Part shown: in pieces, positions 42,601-47,409 of the stretch | Position numbering within the stretch: position 1 is the first letter of the stretch | Layout: each line of letters begins with the position of its first letter | Assembly: GCA_028023455.1 (NCBI GenBank) | Contig: JAQFVV010012423.1 | Coordinates: 8,658,269 to 8,722,268, forward strand | Length of the DNA: 64,000 bases | DNA from: Epiperipatus broadwayi | Taxonomy: Eukaryota; Onychophora; Udeonychophora; Euonychophora; Peripatidae | Direction: 5' to 3' | Program-made: the position numbers and the translations under genes | Notes under the pieces: generated by a model | What the model saw: the letters and a program-made list of their open reading frames with translations, nothing else | What the model was told of the DNA's origin: nothing | Database searches by the model: none

Positions 42601-44258
42601 ACCCAAGTTTATTAAAATAATGATAGCCATTTAGAAGTAATGTTTATTGCTCAATATTCCTTAAATAAAAGAAAAAACCTTAGTACAGTTATGATTTAAA
42701 GTTTTATGTGAATTATGACTCCAACATTTACTACATATAATTACAAAGACCAGAGTAAACTTACAACTTTCTTATTTTATTATATATTAAAAATATTGAG
42801 ACATATTGGTGTCCTTGATGATGACGACATACAATTTTTGTCAAATAAAAACAAGTGAATTTGTAAAATAGTTTTCAATGTGTTCTATTTAAGTTTATTT
42901 AAAATTATTTTTATTATTACTACTACTATGTAAGTTTTAATGGCATAGTGCATTTCATGATTTATATATACCAAATTTAAATATACTACATTTATTATAC
43001 TTCAATTTTTTAAAGCACCATTTAGTAATTATGATTCCACCCTTATATGTATATGAATAGATATATTCCACAACAAACTTGCAGAATGTCAAATTTGACT
43101 TGCAATACGTCTTGTTGAAATGTGTGTGTAAATCAAATGTTGATTTGACATTATTACATATATAAAAAAACACATTTGAATTAAACTTAATCCATTAAAT
43201 TTGTCTATTTTTATTTGCTTTATTCAGTTTAACAAATCTATCATTCACTACATAGAGCACAAACTCAGCTTAAGATTATAAACTAACATTACTAATATTT
43301 TTTTTATTAAGCCTTTCGGTATTATAAAAATTTAGAGATAAAGAGCACGAGATTTAAATTCGTTTATTTTATAATTTATTACTTTTATTTATTTTTATTA
43401 TAAATAAAATTTTATTTTACTAGTTGCTTTATTCAAAATTGTTTTTGTTTTTTTTTGTAAATAATGTTAGAGACTGATAAAGATTACTGTATATAAAAAT
43501 ATCCCTCAAAGTGAGTTATATAATCTTTATTATTATTGTATTTAGTGTTAAAATTGAGCATACATTTTTGAAAAGTGACTTTTGGAATAAGCTGTAAAAA
43601 GATACTTATTAAGTAGAGAATAAAAAAAATATATAAAATAACTCAAGGTCATGTAAATTCAAATTAGATTAGTTTGCCCATTAAAGTTCGTAGTATGATC
43701 TCTAATTCGGTCCACAAATTTTATCAACATGCATCATGCTAAGTCTATCATCATTAAAATCAACAAGATCATTATGTATAATTGTTTTTTCAAAATGTTA
43801 TCAATGCATCTACCATCCCCTTTGATCATTATACTAAATATATATAATAATTACTTTTTGCACTATAAAAATATATTTAATCAAGTAGATTTCAATTTTT
43901 TTTATAAGTACATCACCCCCTTGAATTTATATATATATATAATATGAGAATGAAATCTGACATACCAACCTGATTTAGGATAACTAACTACATAAATATC
44001 ATCCTCTCTTGCTTCAAATGAGATAATATCTTCTAAGTTTTCTAATATTGTTCCTGGTAAAACATACCCTCGATACTGAAAGCATTGTATAGCATGTGGA
44101 TATTTAGGATCATATGGCAATCGTTCAATACCAAGTTTTTCTTCCAATTTTTTTTGTAATATCTGGTGATTCCGATGATTCCATAAGTAACTTAAACTTA
44201 TCACTACTCCAGAAACAATTCCACTTACAACAACCACATGATTCATGCAAGGTGCCAT
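6535..44258 (-). CDS. PAPS-dependent cytosolic-type sulfotransferase (SULT family), six coding exons, 338 aa
   Basis: The gene is assembled from six exons: 44258-43970, 32293-32082, 22141-22015, 21416-21322, 10111-9931 and 6647-6535. Their lengths of 289, 212, 127, 95, 181 and 113 bp sum to 1017 bp with no internal stop. SULT enzymes move a sulfuryl group from PAPS to a hydroxyl or amine on a small acceptor such as a steroid, phenol or amine. Seen in the joined protein: YPKSGTTW at 93-100 (PSB loop, Lys95), KSHLP at 152-base motif (catalytic His151), [18 protein letters not shown] from 168 (Arg173 and Ser181 bind the 3'-phosphate), GDWK at 305-308 and [10 protein letters not shown] at 308-317 (KxxxTVxxxE dimer motif). 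It differs from classical SULTs in having a hydrophobic N-terminal segment at 8-26, and a Gln where Arg is usual at 300. The acceptor substrate cannot be predicted. The family call is near certain; exon borders were chosen by splice consensus and frame. Confidence 0.93.
7531..7808. mobile_element. Foldback element in intron 5, arms of about 130 bp
   Basis: ATTAAATGCTTTTATTGA at the left end is matched by the inverted TCAATAAAAACATTTAAT at the right end. The arms pair through CACAATTAAGG...TTTAACTT and GTCCAGAAATTAATTAAG near the centre (7660-7700). It has no coding potential and looks like a MITE or foldback insertion. The arms are clearly diverged, so the insertion is not recent. Confidence 0.6.
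7809..9930. other. Remainder of intron 5
   Basis: A+T-rich intronic DNA with many short homopolymers and (TA)n tracts, for example around 8155-8172. The small open frames are low-complexity. I see no transposon domain or RNA gene. Confidence 0.6.
9931..10111 (-). CDS. Sulfotransferase coding exon 5 (residues 242-301)
   Basis: The exon starts in phase 0 after the acceptor CCTTAG with Asp-Leu. It continues the family helix region ([20 protein letters not shown]) and the SLENMREN segment, which matches the SULT SF--MK-N motif. It ends at 9931 in FKFLQKG. The donor is GTAAAA and the exit is phase 1. In most SULTs the end of this exon reads RKG, where Arg contacts the 3'-phosphate. Here the codon is CAA (Gln300). 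The exon is 181 bp long. The open frame running past 9931 toward 9863 is intron. Confidence 0.93.
10112..10840. other. Intron 4, part next to exon 5
   Basis: Unremarkable A+T-rich intron sequence lying between the exon 5 acceptor and the start of the hAT element. Nothing recognisable. Confidence 0.55.
10844..12734 (+). pseudogene. Dead hAT-superfamily transposon (ZBED/GTF2IRD2-like transposase), 3' end lost
   Basis: The left end CAGGGATAGACAAC at 10844 resembles hAT terminal repeats. Transposase homology runs from about 11340 in shifting frames. It includes KKRKNDAKC and AVCLICN (remnant of a zinc-finger start), then [12 protein letters not shown] and HCIVHQ near 12020-12150, then [20 protein letters not shown] near 12275-12340, and ELNLLLQWK near 12435. 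This order follows the hAT catalytic and insertion domains of that subgroup. Many stops and frameshifts show it is inactive. It ends abruptly at about 12735, where LINE sequence begins. Confidence 0.78.
12735..14645 (+). pseudogene. 5'-truncated non-LTR retrotransposon (LINE), RT to zinc-knuckle end, inactive
   Basis: The element starts inside the reverse transcriptase at [18 protein letters not shown], directly abutting the hAT copy. It continues with the palm motif [14 protein letters not shown] (12985-13025). Next comes the region [16 protein letters not shown] (13405-13450), then a C-terminal domain ending with [18 protein letters not shown] 3' untranslated tail follows to about 14645. 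A second copy of the same family lies at 44.8-46.1 kb on the opposite strand and aligns through the tail. Stops and frameshifts are frequent. A 43-bp tandem duplication with (TA)n lies at 13065-13150. The clade is uncertain; I would look first in the CR1/Jockey group. Confidence 0.8.
14938..15192 (+). repeat. Partial 445-bp unit
   Basis: It starts AGAGGATTTGAACTCAGATT and includes the CACTCATCAGTTGGTC block and TTAAGATAGCAAATCTTCA. It stops after CTTCAATCCACTGCAACCTC, so the second half of the unit is absent. The orientation is the same as at 5.1 kb. Confidence 0.65.
15193..17924. other. Middle of intron 4, no recognisable element
   Basis: About 2.7 kb of A+T-rich sequence with only tiny open frames. 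I found no inverted repeats, reverse transcriptase motifs or RNA genes. Confidence 0.5.
17925..19850 (-). pseudogene. RTE-clade LINE, 5' truncated and interrupted by a MITE
   Basis: On the minus strand it encodes, in broken frames, an RT palm remnant [10 protein letters not shown] (around 18960), then [15 protein letters not shown] (18520-18470). These are followed by [20 protein letters not shown] (18365-18305), the hallmark C-terminal block of RTE elements. The 3' end lies at about 17925. The sequence upstream of the RT remnant is split by a 320-bp insertion at 18980-19304 and resumes with the ACTTCTCTCAATACTTG block at 19390. The copy at 59.3-61.8 kb gives the uninterrupted arrangement. 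Confidence 0.82.
18980..19304. mobile_element. MITE with TIR AATGTTATGGACATTCATA inserted in the RTE LINE
   Basis: The left end at 18982 and the right end at 19304 carry inverted copies of AATGTTATGGACATTCATA. The pairing extends about 10 bases further with mismatches. It interrupts RTE sequence that is continuous in the copy at 60.3 kb. A related copy at 49645-49900 shares the left end and the internal AATGCTYAGCATGCTTT block but lacks the right TIR. It has no coding capacity. Confidence 0.68.
19851..21090. other. Intron 4 segment next to exon 4
   Basis: Low-complexity intronic DNA. The open frame at 20015-20236 is hydrophobic, A/T-driven and has no motif. Nothing else was recognised. Confidence 0.5.
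21097..21199. mobile_element. Small MITE-like inverted repeat, about 100 bp
   Basis: TCGAGATTAAGACT at 21100-21113 is mirrored exactly at 21183-21196. The flanking AATA/TATT bases extend the symmetry. The 69-base interior contains the only GC-rich stretch nearby (CCTACGCTGGG). It lies 120 bp from the exon 4 donor side and has no coding potential. Confidence 0.5.
21322..21416 (-). CDS. Sulfotransferase coding exon 4 (residues 210-241)
   Basis: This 95-bp exon has an acceptor TTTCAG and the donor GTAGAT, entry phase 1 and exit phase 0. It encodes [19 protein letters not shown] and then [11 protein letters not shown]. The first part matches the SULT YG-W--H---WW pattern and the second matches the FLFYEDMKKD motif of the family. 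Codon 210 is split between exons 3 and 4 and reads Ile. The exon is too short to appear as a long ORF. It is assigned because its frame, its length and its motif order all fit between exons 3 and 5. Confidence 0.93.
22015..22141 (-). CDS. Sulfotransferase coding exon 3 (residues 168-209, 3'-phosphate-binding motif)
   Basis: This 127-bp exon is shorter than a 60-residue ORF cutoff and is found by its protein motif. It opens in phase 0 after TTTTAG and reads [18 protein letters not shown]. That is the SULT 3'-PB signature, with Arg173 and Ser181 contacting the 3'-phosphate of PAP or PAPS. It continues [20 protein letters not shown] to FLDDT, the family's variable substrate-side loop. The donor is GTAAGA at 22014 with a phase 1 exit. 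Exon 4 lies only about 600 bp away, and this intron (21417-22014) is the shortest in the gene, with nothing recognisable in it. Confidence 0.93.
22142..22995. other. Start of intron 2
   Basis: A+T-rich sequence with a T/A homopolymer block followed by GGGGGG near 22690-22712. Overlapping open frames on both strands at 22398-22636 are low-complexity and mutually antisense. I see no gene. Confidence 0.5.
23000..23545 (-). pseudogene. RTE LINE 3' fragment carrying a short structured insert
   Basis: The 3' terminal RTE sequence matches the copies at 17.9 and 59.3 kb (TCTCCAAGTTTAATCC, ATCTCTTGGGATCCA, AAGAATTGGTAAAACAC). Around 23205-23295, where the other copies are contiguous, a foreign stretch of about 80 bases is present. 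It includes TCACATGATCACCATATTCT and CTAAGCTGTTAAAACAG. The fragment is 5' truncated at about 23545. Confidence 0.75.
24014..25440. repeat. Composite of three 445-bp units: two head-to-tail, one inverted
   Basis: A forward unit at about 24014-24455 is followed by a second forward unit at about 24456-24866 with the same start (GATTTGGACATAGACTTTC). An inverted unit follows to about 25440, ending in the reverse complement of the unit start. All three share the GATAAATGATCTYCAA and AAATCTTCAAACT blocks. The second unit contains a perfect short palindrome at 24621-24670. No transposase-like sequence is present, and the mode of spread is unknown. Confidence 0.72.
25441..27365. other. Intron 2, no recognisable element
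   Basis: A+T-rich sequence dominated by homopolymers and (TA)n tracts. There are no open frames of note and no repeats that I could match elsewhere in the window. Confidence 0.5.
27374..27556. mobile_element. MITE with 16-bp TIR TTTGTACCTCGATAAG
   Basis: TTTGTACCTCGATAAG at 27382-27397 is exactly inverted at about 27537-27552, and AAAG-type flanks add a few matching bases. The 140-base interior contains a second inverted pair (AATCTCTA/TAGAGATT near 27455-27485). The CpG-containing TIR is intact in an otherwise CpG-poor region, which argues for a fairly recent or unmethylated insertion. Confidence 0.58.
27600..30120. promoter_or_regulatory. CpG-retaining island inside intron 2, of unknown function
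   Basis: CpG dinucleotides are frequent here, especially 27620-27860, 28110-28180, 28620-29060 and 29870-30110. They are rare on both sides. The first block has GAGA-rich sequence after TAATAAATAG and resembles a promoter or LTR leader. The open frame at 28759-28992 (77 codons) and its antisense are the least A/T-driven small frames in the intron, but no motif is recognised. It could be an internal promoter or enhancer, the first exon of a nested transcript, or a recently inserted element without visible ends. Confidence 0.35.
30121..32081. other. Intron 2 segment next to exon 2
   Basis: A+T-rich intron with a poly-C run at about 30920-30934 and a short (GAT)n tract at 30775-30790. The open frames at 30499-30696 and 31541-31762 have no motif. 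No element was recognised. Confidence 0.5.
32082..32293 (-). CDS. Sulfotransferase coding exon 2 (residues 97-167)
   Basis: The exon starts after the acceptor GAAAG and opens with GTACAACCTGG. This completes Gly97 and gives TTW, the second half of the PSB loop, then [11 protein letters not shown], the usual helix after the loop. Further on, [13 protein letters not shown] holds the catalytic base His151. The exon ends at LKDKKCK, just before the 3'-phosphate-binding strand. The donor is GTAAGA at 32081, a good consensus, and the exit is phase 0. The length is two bases plus exactly 70 codons. An open frame continues a little past both borders, but family alignment and frame place the borders here. 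Confidence 0.93.
32294..34240. other. Intron 1 segment next to exon 2
   Basis: Intronic DNA, slightly less A+T-rich at 33600-34100, where CA- and TG-rich words suggest an old unidentified repeat. No domain, inverted repeat or RNA gene was recognised. Confidence 0.45.
34241..34436 (-). other. Unassigned open segment with coding-like composition
   Basis: On the minus strand an open frame follows the TGA just right of 34433 and runs about 64 codons. It includes [29 protein letters not shown] and [18 protein letters not shown]. The codons keep CpGs (CGA, CCG, CGG) and are richer in GC than the flanks. There is no in-frame long ORF start and I do not recognise the peptide. It does not fit the sulfotransferase, because inserting it would split the PSB loop. 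It may be a remnant of a host exon or a transposon, or a chance open frame. Confidence 0.25.
34437..38950. other. Central intron 1, mostly unassigned
   Basis: About 4.5 kb with trinucleotide tracts, (AGT)n near 35719-35738 and TTATTA-rich stretches at 36220-36340. One extreme GC tract is reported separately. The portion at 36500-36960 has a few CpGs and GC-richer words but no recognisable domains. The open frame at 36998-37222 has no motif. Confidence 0.45.
35636..35691. other. Poly-C / poly-G tract, likely assembly artefact
   Basis: A run of C, then GTGGAAGCGCGGCCCCG, then more C directly followed by a long G run, is set in A+T-rich intron. A C-run abutting a G-run is a strong hairpin and is hard to sequence. 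The composition has no parallel in the window. Confidence 0.6.
38957..39017. repeat. Short hairpin with (TA)n loop
   Basis: TGGCTTGATCACAC at 38957-38970 is exactly inverted at 39004-39017, with a TA-rich loop. It may be a microsatellite-associated inverted repeat of no function. Confidence 0.5.
39270..39535 (-). pseudogene. RTE LINE 3' part, sense half of a twin-primed insertion
   Basis: The minus strand encodes [20 protein letters not shown] and continues to the RTE 3' end, as in the copies at 17.9 and 59.4 kb. The half starts exactly where the plus-strand half at 40920 stops in the element's own coordinates (between KRLK and the next Trp/Ser block). The two are parts of one insertion with an internal inversion. 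Confidence 0.75.
39560..40921 (+). pseudogene. RTE LINE RT region, inverted half of a twin-primed insertion
   Basis: In the plus strand, broken frames give ELARKAIKE (39660), [13 protein letters not shown] (39918), QEDIKNYR (40048), [17 protein letters not shown] (40180-40230) and the connection region near 40500-40560. The segment ends in [10 protein letters not shown] at 40890-40918. This order is the RT and thumb part of RTE elements up to just before the last domain. The last domain is found on the opposite strand at 39270-39535. Multiple stops make it inactive. Confidence 0.75.
40922..41333 (-). mobile_element. Solo LTR (candidate), 412 bp, flanked by direct repeats
   Basis: On the minus strand the segment begins TGTTATAGTCC and ends CCGTACA, an LTR-like TG...CA layout. 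It is flanked by ATTTG on both sides, and the identity extends to a 10-base direct repeat, ATTTGTGTAC, at 40917-40926 and 41334-41343. Inside there are two CCAAT-type boxes (GGCCAATTGG, GGCCAATAAGC) about 70-110 bases before TATAAATAG, as expected for U3. It is markedly GC-richer than its surroundings. No internal retrotransposon genes accompany it. A different element class with a 10-bp target duplication is the alternative. Confidence 0.55.
41344..43969. other. Intron 1 segment next to exon 1
   Basis: A+T-rich, with a G-run near 41988-41998 and a short (AG)n near 42197-42209. The open frames (42955-43173, 43729-43947) are A/T-driven without motifs. No element was recognised. Confidence 0.5.
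43970..44258 (-). CDS. Sulfotransferase coding exon 1 (residues 1-97, phase 1 exit)
   Basis: This exon encodes the start of the enzyme. It contains a membrane-type segment [19 protein letters not shown] (residues 8-26), a basic and polar linker, and a family-typical run ending in [11 protein letters not shown], which opens the PAPS-binding PSB loop. The ATG at 44258-44256 has A at -3 and G at +4. A CAG acceptor ends at 44263, so the coding exon probably begins at 44262 and the 5' leader is split. The exon must end at 43970 (TCA G) to rebuild YPKSGTTW with exon 2. That implies the donor GTTGGT, while a more consensus-like GTATGT starts four bases further on. The next exon is about 11.7 kb away. 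Confidence 0.9.
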
Positions 44259-44265
44259 TGTCCTG
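44259..44265 (-). promoter_or_regulatory. Splice acceptor just upstream of the sulfotransferase start codon
   Basis: Reading the minus strand, a T-rich run ends in AACAG, then GACA and the ATG. This is a good acceptor four bases before the initiator. It indicates that at least one untranslated first exon lies to the right, so the true promoter is not immediately upstream of exon 1. Confidence 0.6.
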
Positions 44266-44766
44266 TTAAATACAAAAACAAAATAAATAATTATAAATGA
44301 GGCAGTTAATATTGTTTGGAAGGAAGGGAGATTTCCATATAATTTTGTTTCATTGCCATAATTTAAATAATAAATTTAAACTTGAAAAGCATTAATTTAA
44401 TTTTTTTTTAATAAATTCTAAATGAGGAAAATTAAAACAAAAACATAAAAAAATCCTTCCCTTTTATACTTAATTTTAGCAATGTTTTGGAATTTTATTA
44501 TGTAAAGTAGTCATTTTGATTGTTCAATAATCCTTTCACAAGTGATTATTACATATATAGTGATGTTTCCACATAATTTAATTAAATTAATAGAGATATA
44601 AAATTTTAAAGAAACATTTATATTCACATAAGTGCACTAAAAATAAAAAATGTACAAAAAGTAAAAAATAAACTTTTTCAGATTTTATAAATAAAAGCAA
44701 GGGACAATTGTGTTTAAAAATTGGGGGCATCAGTTGTAGTGATTTGATAAAAGTAAATTACTAAAA

Positions 44767-44812
44767 CATCACATGATCACTATTTTCTACGCTTACACAA
44801 GCTGTTAAAACG
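44767..44812. repeat. 46-bp conserved unit shared with 23213-23259
   Basis: TCACATGATCACTATTTTCT and ACGCTTACACAAGCTGTTAA match the insert in the RTE fragment at 23.2 kb with a few substitutions. Here the unit is cut by the 3' tail of the LINE at 44.8 kb. It is probably a short dispersed element. Confidence 0.5.
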
Positions 44813-46056
44813 ATATGTGATGTGATGTGATGTACTGTAGCTTCTCCTTAAATGAAGTCAAGAATCTCTCAGCAATTATGCCCAGAGAAACCTGTTACCC
44901 ACTTTATTTTCCATTCCCCAGTCTAAGTTTTCCCATATTCTGCTCCATCCCATTTCCACAACATAATCTTTGTCAATTCTATGGCCTTTATATCTAAATC
45001 TCTCTTATCTTTTCCCAAACCCAGCATAAAAACCAATAACCCACTTCCTGTATAATCACTTTTTTCATATTTATTCTTCCATAACTTCATTATTTGTATC
45101 CTTTCTGTTTTCAAGCATTTACATTTCATTAATTGATGCCTAATATTTTCTATTTCTTCCTTACACAATTTACAGACTAAATCAACCATATTTTTCCATT
45201 TACATGTATATTCTCTTGTTGCTAAAGATCCCATTCTAGCCTTAAATAATAAACTACTTTCCTTACTATTATCATACATTAACTCGCACATAATGTTCTG
45301 TTTATTTCTATATATATTTAAAATCTTTTTACTCTCCATACTAGTTCTCCATCTCTCTAACTCCCTATTCTTTATTAATGAATCTATTCTTCTATCCCAT
45401 TTCTTATCACTATAATACTCAGTAATCCTCCTAACACAATCATCCCATCTTTGTACAAATATACTGATATAAATTCTTTATCGAAATCTTTTGTTGCATT
45501 ACCTTTCTCACCCATCTTGTTGCCTGCCCTTTACTTGTAACCCAATTATATACTATTTTGGCTATTATTTTATTATCCATAAATTGCAATCTACCAAACA
45601 TTTTCATTTTACTTTTTGCATCTCATATAAAAACTTGACCATCCCATTTCTCTTTGAATTGCCTCCCTTGCTGTCCATACATATGCATCCAATGCATGTC
45701 TTCCTTTGTACTTCTTCTAAGTAATCTAATACCCCTTTACTAACACATAACACATTATTACCATATGTTAACCCTGCTACTGCAACTCCCTTTCATATAA
45801 TTCTAGCTACATCACATTTATTATATGAAAATACTGAGAGGTCAGCGCGACTGCCATGCACTTGCAGGCAGTTGCCCAGGTTGCGGGTTCACGTCCCGGC
45901 CGATGCTATGACACTTTTAAAAAAAATCCCTTTTTTTTCTTTACTTCATTTATCAATTTTTTCTCCCATTCATCCAAACAATTTTTCTGATTACTTAAGA
46001 TAATTCCCAAATGATTATATCTATTCACCATACTTAACTTTATATCTCCCAATAAA
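44813..46056 (-). pseudogene. LINE 3' part, same family as 12.7-14.6 kb, with a nested SINE
   Basis: The minus strand holds a 138-codon open frame at 45339-44923 that encodes the C-terminal domain, with the zinc-knuckle CKLCKEEIENIRHQLMKC and LWKWDGAEYGKT. A 3' UTR matches the first copy (TTTCTCTGGGCATA, GCTGAGAGATTC), and the tail is a (CACAT)n-type repeat at 44813-44835. Upstream of 45480 frames are broken. Element sequence resumes beyond the SINE at 45920-46056 (TTAAGTATGGTGAATAG). The 5' truncation abuts a foldback element at 46065. It is less decayed than the first copy. Confidence 0.82.
45837..45916 (+). mobile_element. tRNA-derived SINE nested in the LINE
   Basis: GAGAGGTCAGCGCGACTG is followed by GGTTGCGGGTTCACGTCCCG, a clear B-box of Pol III type, and the body ends CGATGCTATGACAC. 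The same family is present at 63731-63837 on the other strand (GGTCGAGAGGTCAG, GCGGGTTCGC, CCTATGACAC). It splits the LINE and appears to replace about 20 bases of it. Its GC content is far above the surroundings. Confidence 0.75.
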
Positions 46057-46064
46057 ACAGTAGA

Positions 46065-46199
46065 TATAGTAGAGCCACCTAGTGCAATTAATAATAATCA
46101 ATTGGTGCAAAAAGATTTTTGCAATATATAAGGATTTTATGCACAAATCTTCTTACATCCATTGATTATTAAGACTTGCACTGGGTGGTACTATTCTAT
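46065..46199. mobile_element. Foldback element of about 135 bp at the LINE truncation point
   Basis: ATAGTAGAGCCACCTAGTGC at the left is mirrored at the right by GCACTGGGTGGTACTATTCT. Inner matches include TAATAATCAAT and AAAGATTTTTGCA. The arms are about 60 bases with roughly one mismatch in five. It has no coding potential. Confidence 0.58.
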
Positions 46200-46881
46200 G
46201 GAAAATTTGCTACTATTTTAAAAATAAATTATTTTATAATTCATTCTTAATACTGTTTTAATTTTTATTTTTTTGCTTCATTTTTAAATATATTTTTATT
46301 TTATTTATTAATATTATTATAAATTATTTTAATTTATATAAGTGTTTTTAGCTGACTTTCTTTAAATCATGGTTTAATTTTTTTAATTATTATAACTTCT
46401 TTTATTTTTCTTCTTTTCCTATTTTTAATAAAAATGAATCACTCAAATATTACTATTTTTAAAAATATGGCATGTATATTTTGGATGAATATTAATTAGC
46501 AACTTTTTAATTATATCTATGCTATTTAAGTCTTATTTATATACAATAATAAAACTATATTGTATGCAAAATAATAAAAATCTAGGAGTAGCAAATGTTA
46601 CAGATATGCTTCAATACAGTGTATTTATTTTCTTTATATGAAAAGATCAAAGACAAAAAAGTTGGAAATAGTGGCAGAAAATATATGAACAAAAAAGTTA
46701 ACAATGAAGATATGAATCAAAATGTTTAGTGGATGAACAACAAAATACATAGTATCCTAATTTATATGATAAAGACTAAACTGAAGAGAATTAGTAATTA
46801 TCAGTCTGATACAATAAGAGAATTAAATACTGAATACAAACTCATTTTATTTGTCTGAAGGTTTGTAATGATGGTATATTA
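46200..46881. other. A+T-rich spacer
   Basis: Contains only T-rich runs and short A/T words. Nothing recognisable. Confidence 0.5.
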
Positions 46882-47409
46882 TAAGATGTGATATGTTGGA
46901 CTATTACCCATCATTTATGAGTGAATGTTGAATATATAGATAATTTTAAACTTTATTTTAAAATTTCCAAATGTAAACAACTTGTTAGCAATAACACACA
47001 TATAGACAACACAGGTTAGTAATTAATTACACAATGTTTCGAGTAGTATTATTTTCCACTCTTCTTCAAGTGTTGCTAACTATATGCACAGTGATAATAT
47101 TCACTTAGAAGTTGAACTTAACACCTTTAGATTCTTGAATATCAAATTTAAGGCAAACACTCTACCAACTGAGCTATCTAAAGGTGCAAGTTCAACTTCT
47201 AAGTGAATATTGTCACTGTGCATATAGACCAGCTACACCTGAAGAAGAGTGAGGAATAATTCTACTCAAAAAATTGAGTAATTACTAACCTGTGTTGTCT
47301 ATATGTGTGTTATTACTAACAAGTTGTTTGTATTTGGAAAGTTTAAAATTTTCTATACATTCAACATTCACTCATAAATGATGGAAATAGTCCAACATAT
47401 CACATCTTA
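46882..47409. mobile_element. Long foldback element with a tRNA-like core
   Basis: Two arms of about 240 bp pair almost throughout: 46882-47130 against the reverse complement of 47178-47409. They share TAAGATGTGATATGTTGGAC at the outer ends, ATAACACACATATAGACAAC in the middle and CACTTAGAAGTTGAACTT at the inner ends. The tip of the hairpin is the acceptor-stem pair of a tRNA-like sequence (see next entry). Outer bases TA on both sides could be a TA target duplication. I see no transposase. I do not recognise the family. Confidence 0.78.
47124..47184 (-). ncRNA. tRNA-like pseudogene forming the loop of the foldback
   Basis: The minus strand starts CCTTTAG and ends CTAAAGG, which pair perfectly as an acceptor stem. 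It has the canonical A-box and D-arm TAGCTCAGTTGGTAGAGT. The remainder (GATATTCAAGAATC) is a poor B-box and T-arm. At 61 nt it is shorter than a functional tRNA, and the anticodon arm is not well formed. A pseudogene or SINE-head origin is likely. Pol III A-box activity is conceivable. Confidence 0.6.

Noticed and set aside
43902-43969. Reading the exon 1 frame on past 43970 as coding
   Set aside because: Past the loop the frame runs into TA-repeat intron sequence (YIYKF...). Exon 2 supplies the conserved TTW continuation.
45491-45724. 77-codon plus-strand frame
   Set aside because: It is antisense to the LINE copy at 44.8-46.1 kb.
47124-47184. A functional tRNA gene
   Set aside because: The A-box and acceptor stem are good, but the T-arm is degenerate, the anticodon arm does not form and the length is too short.
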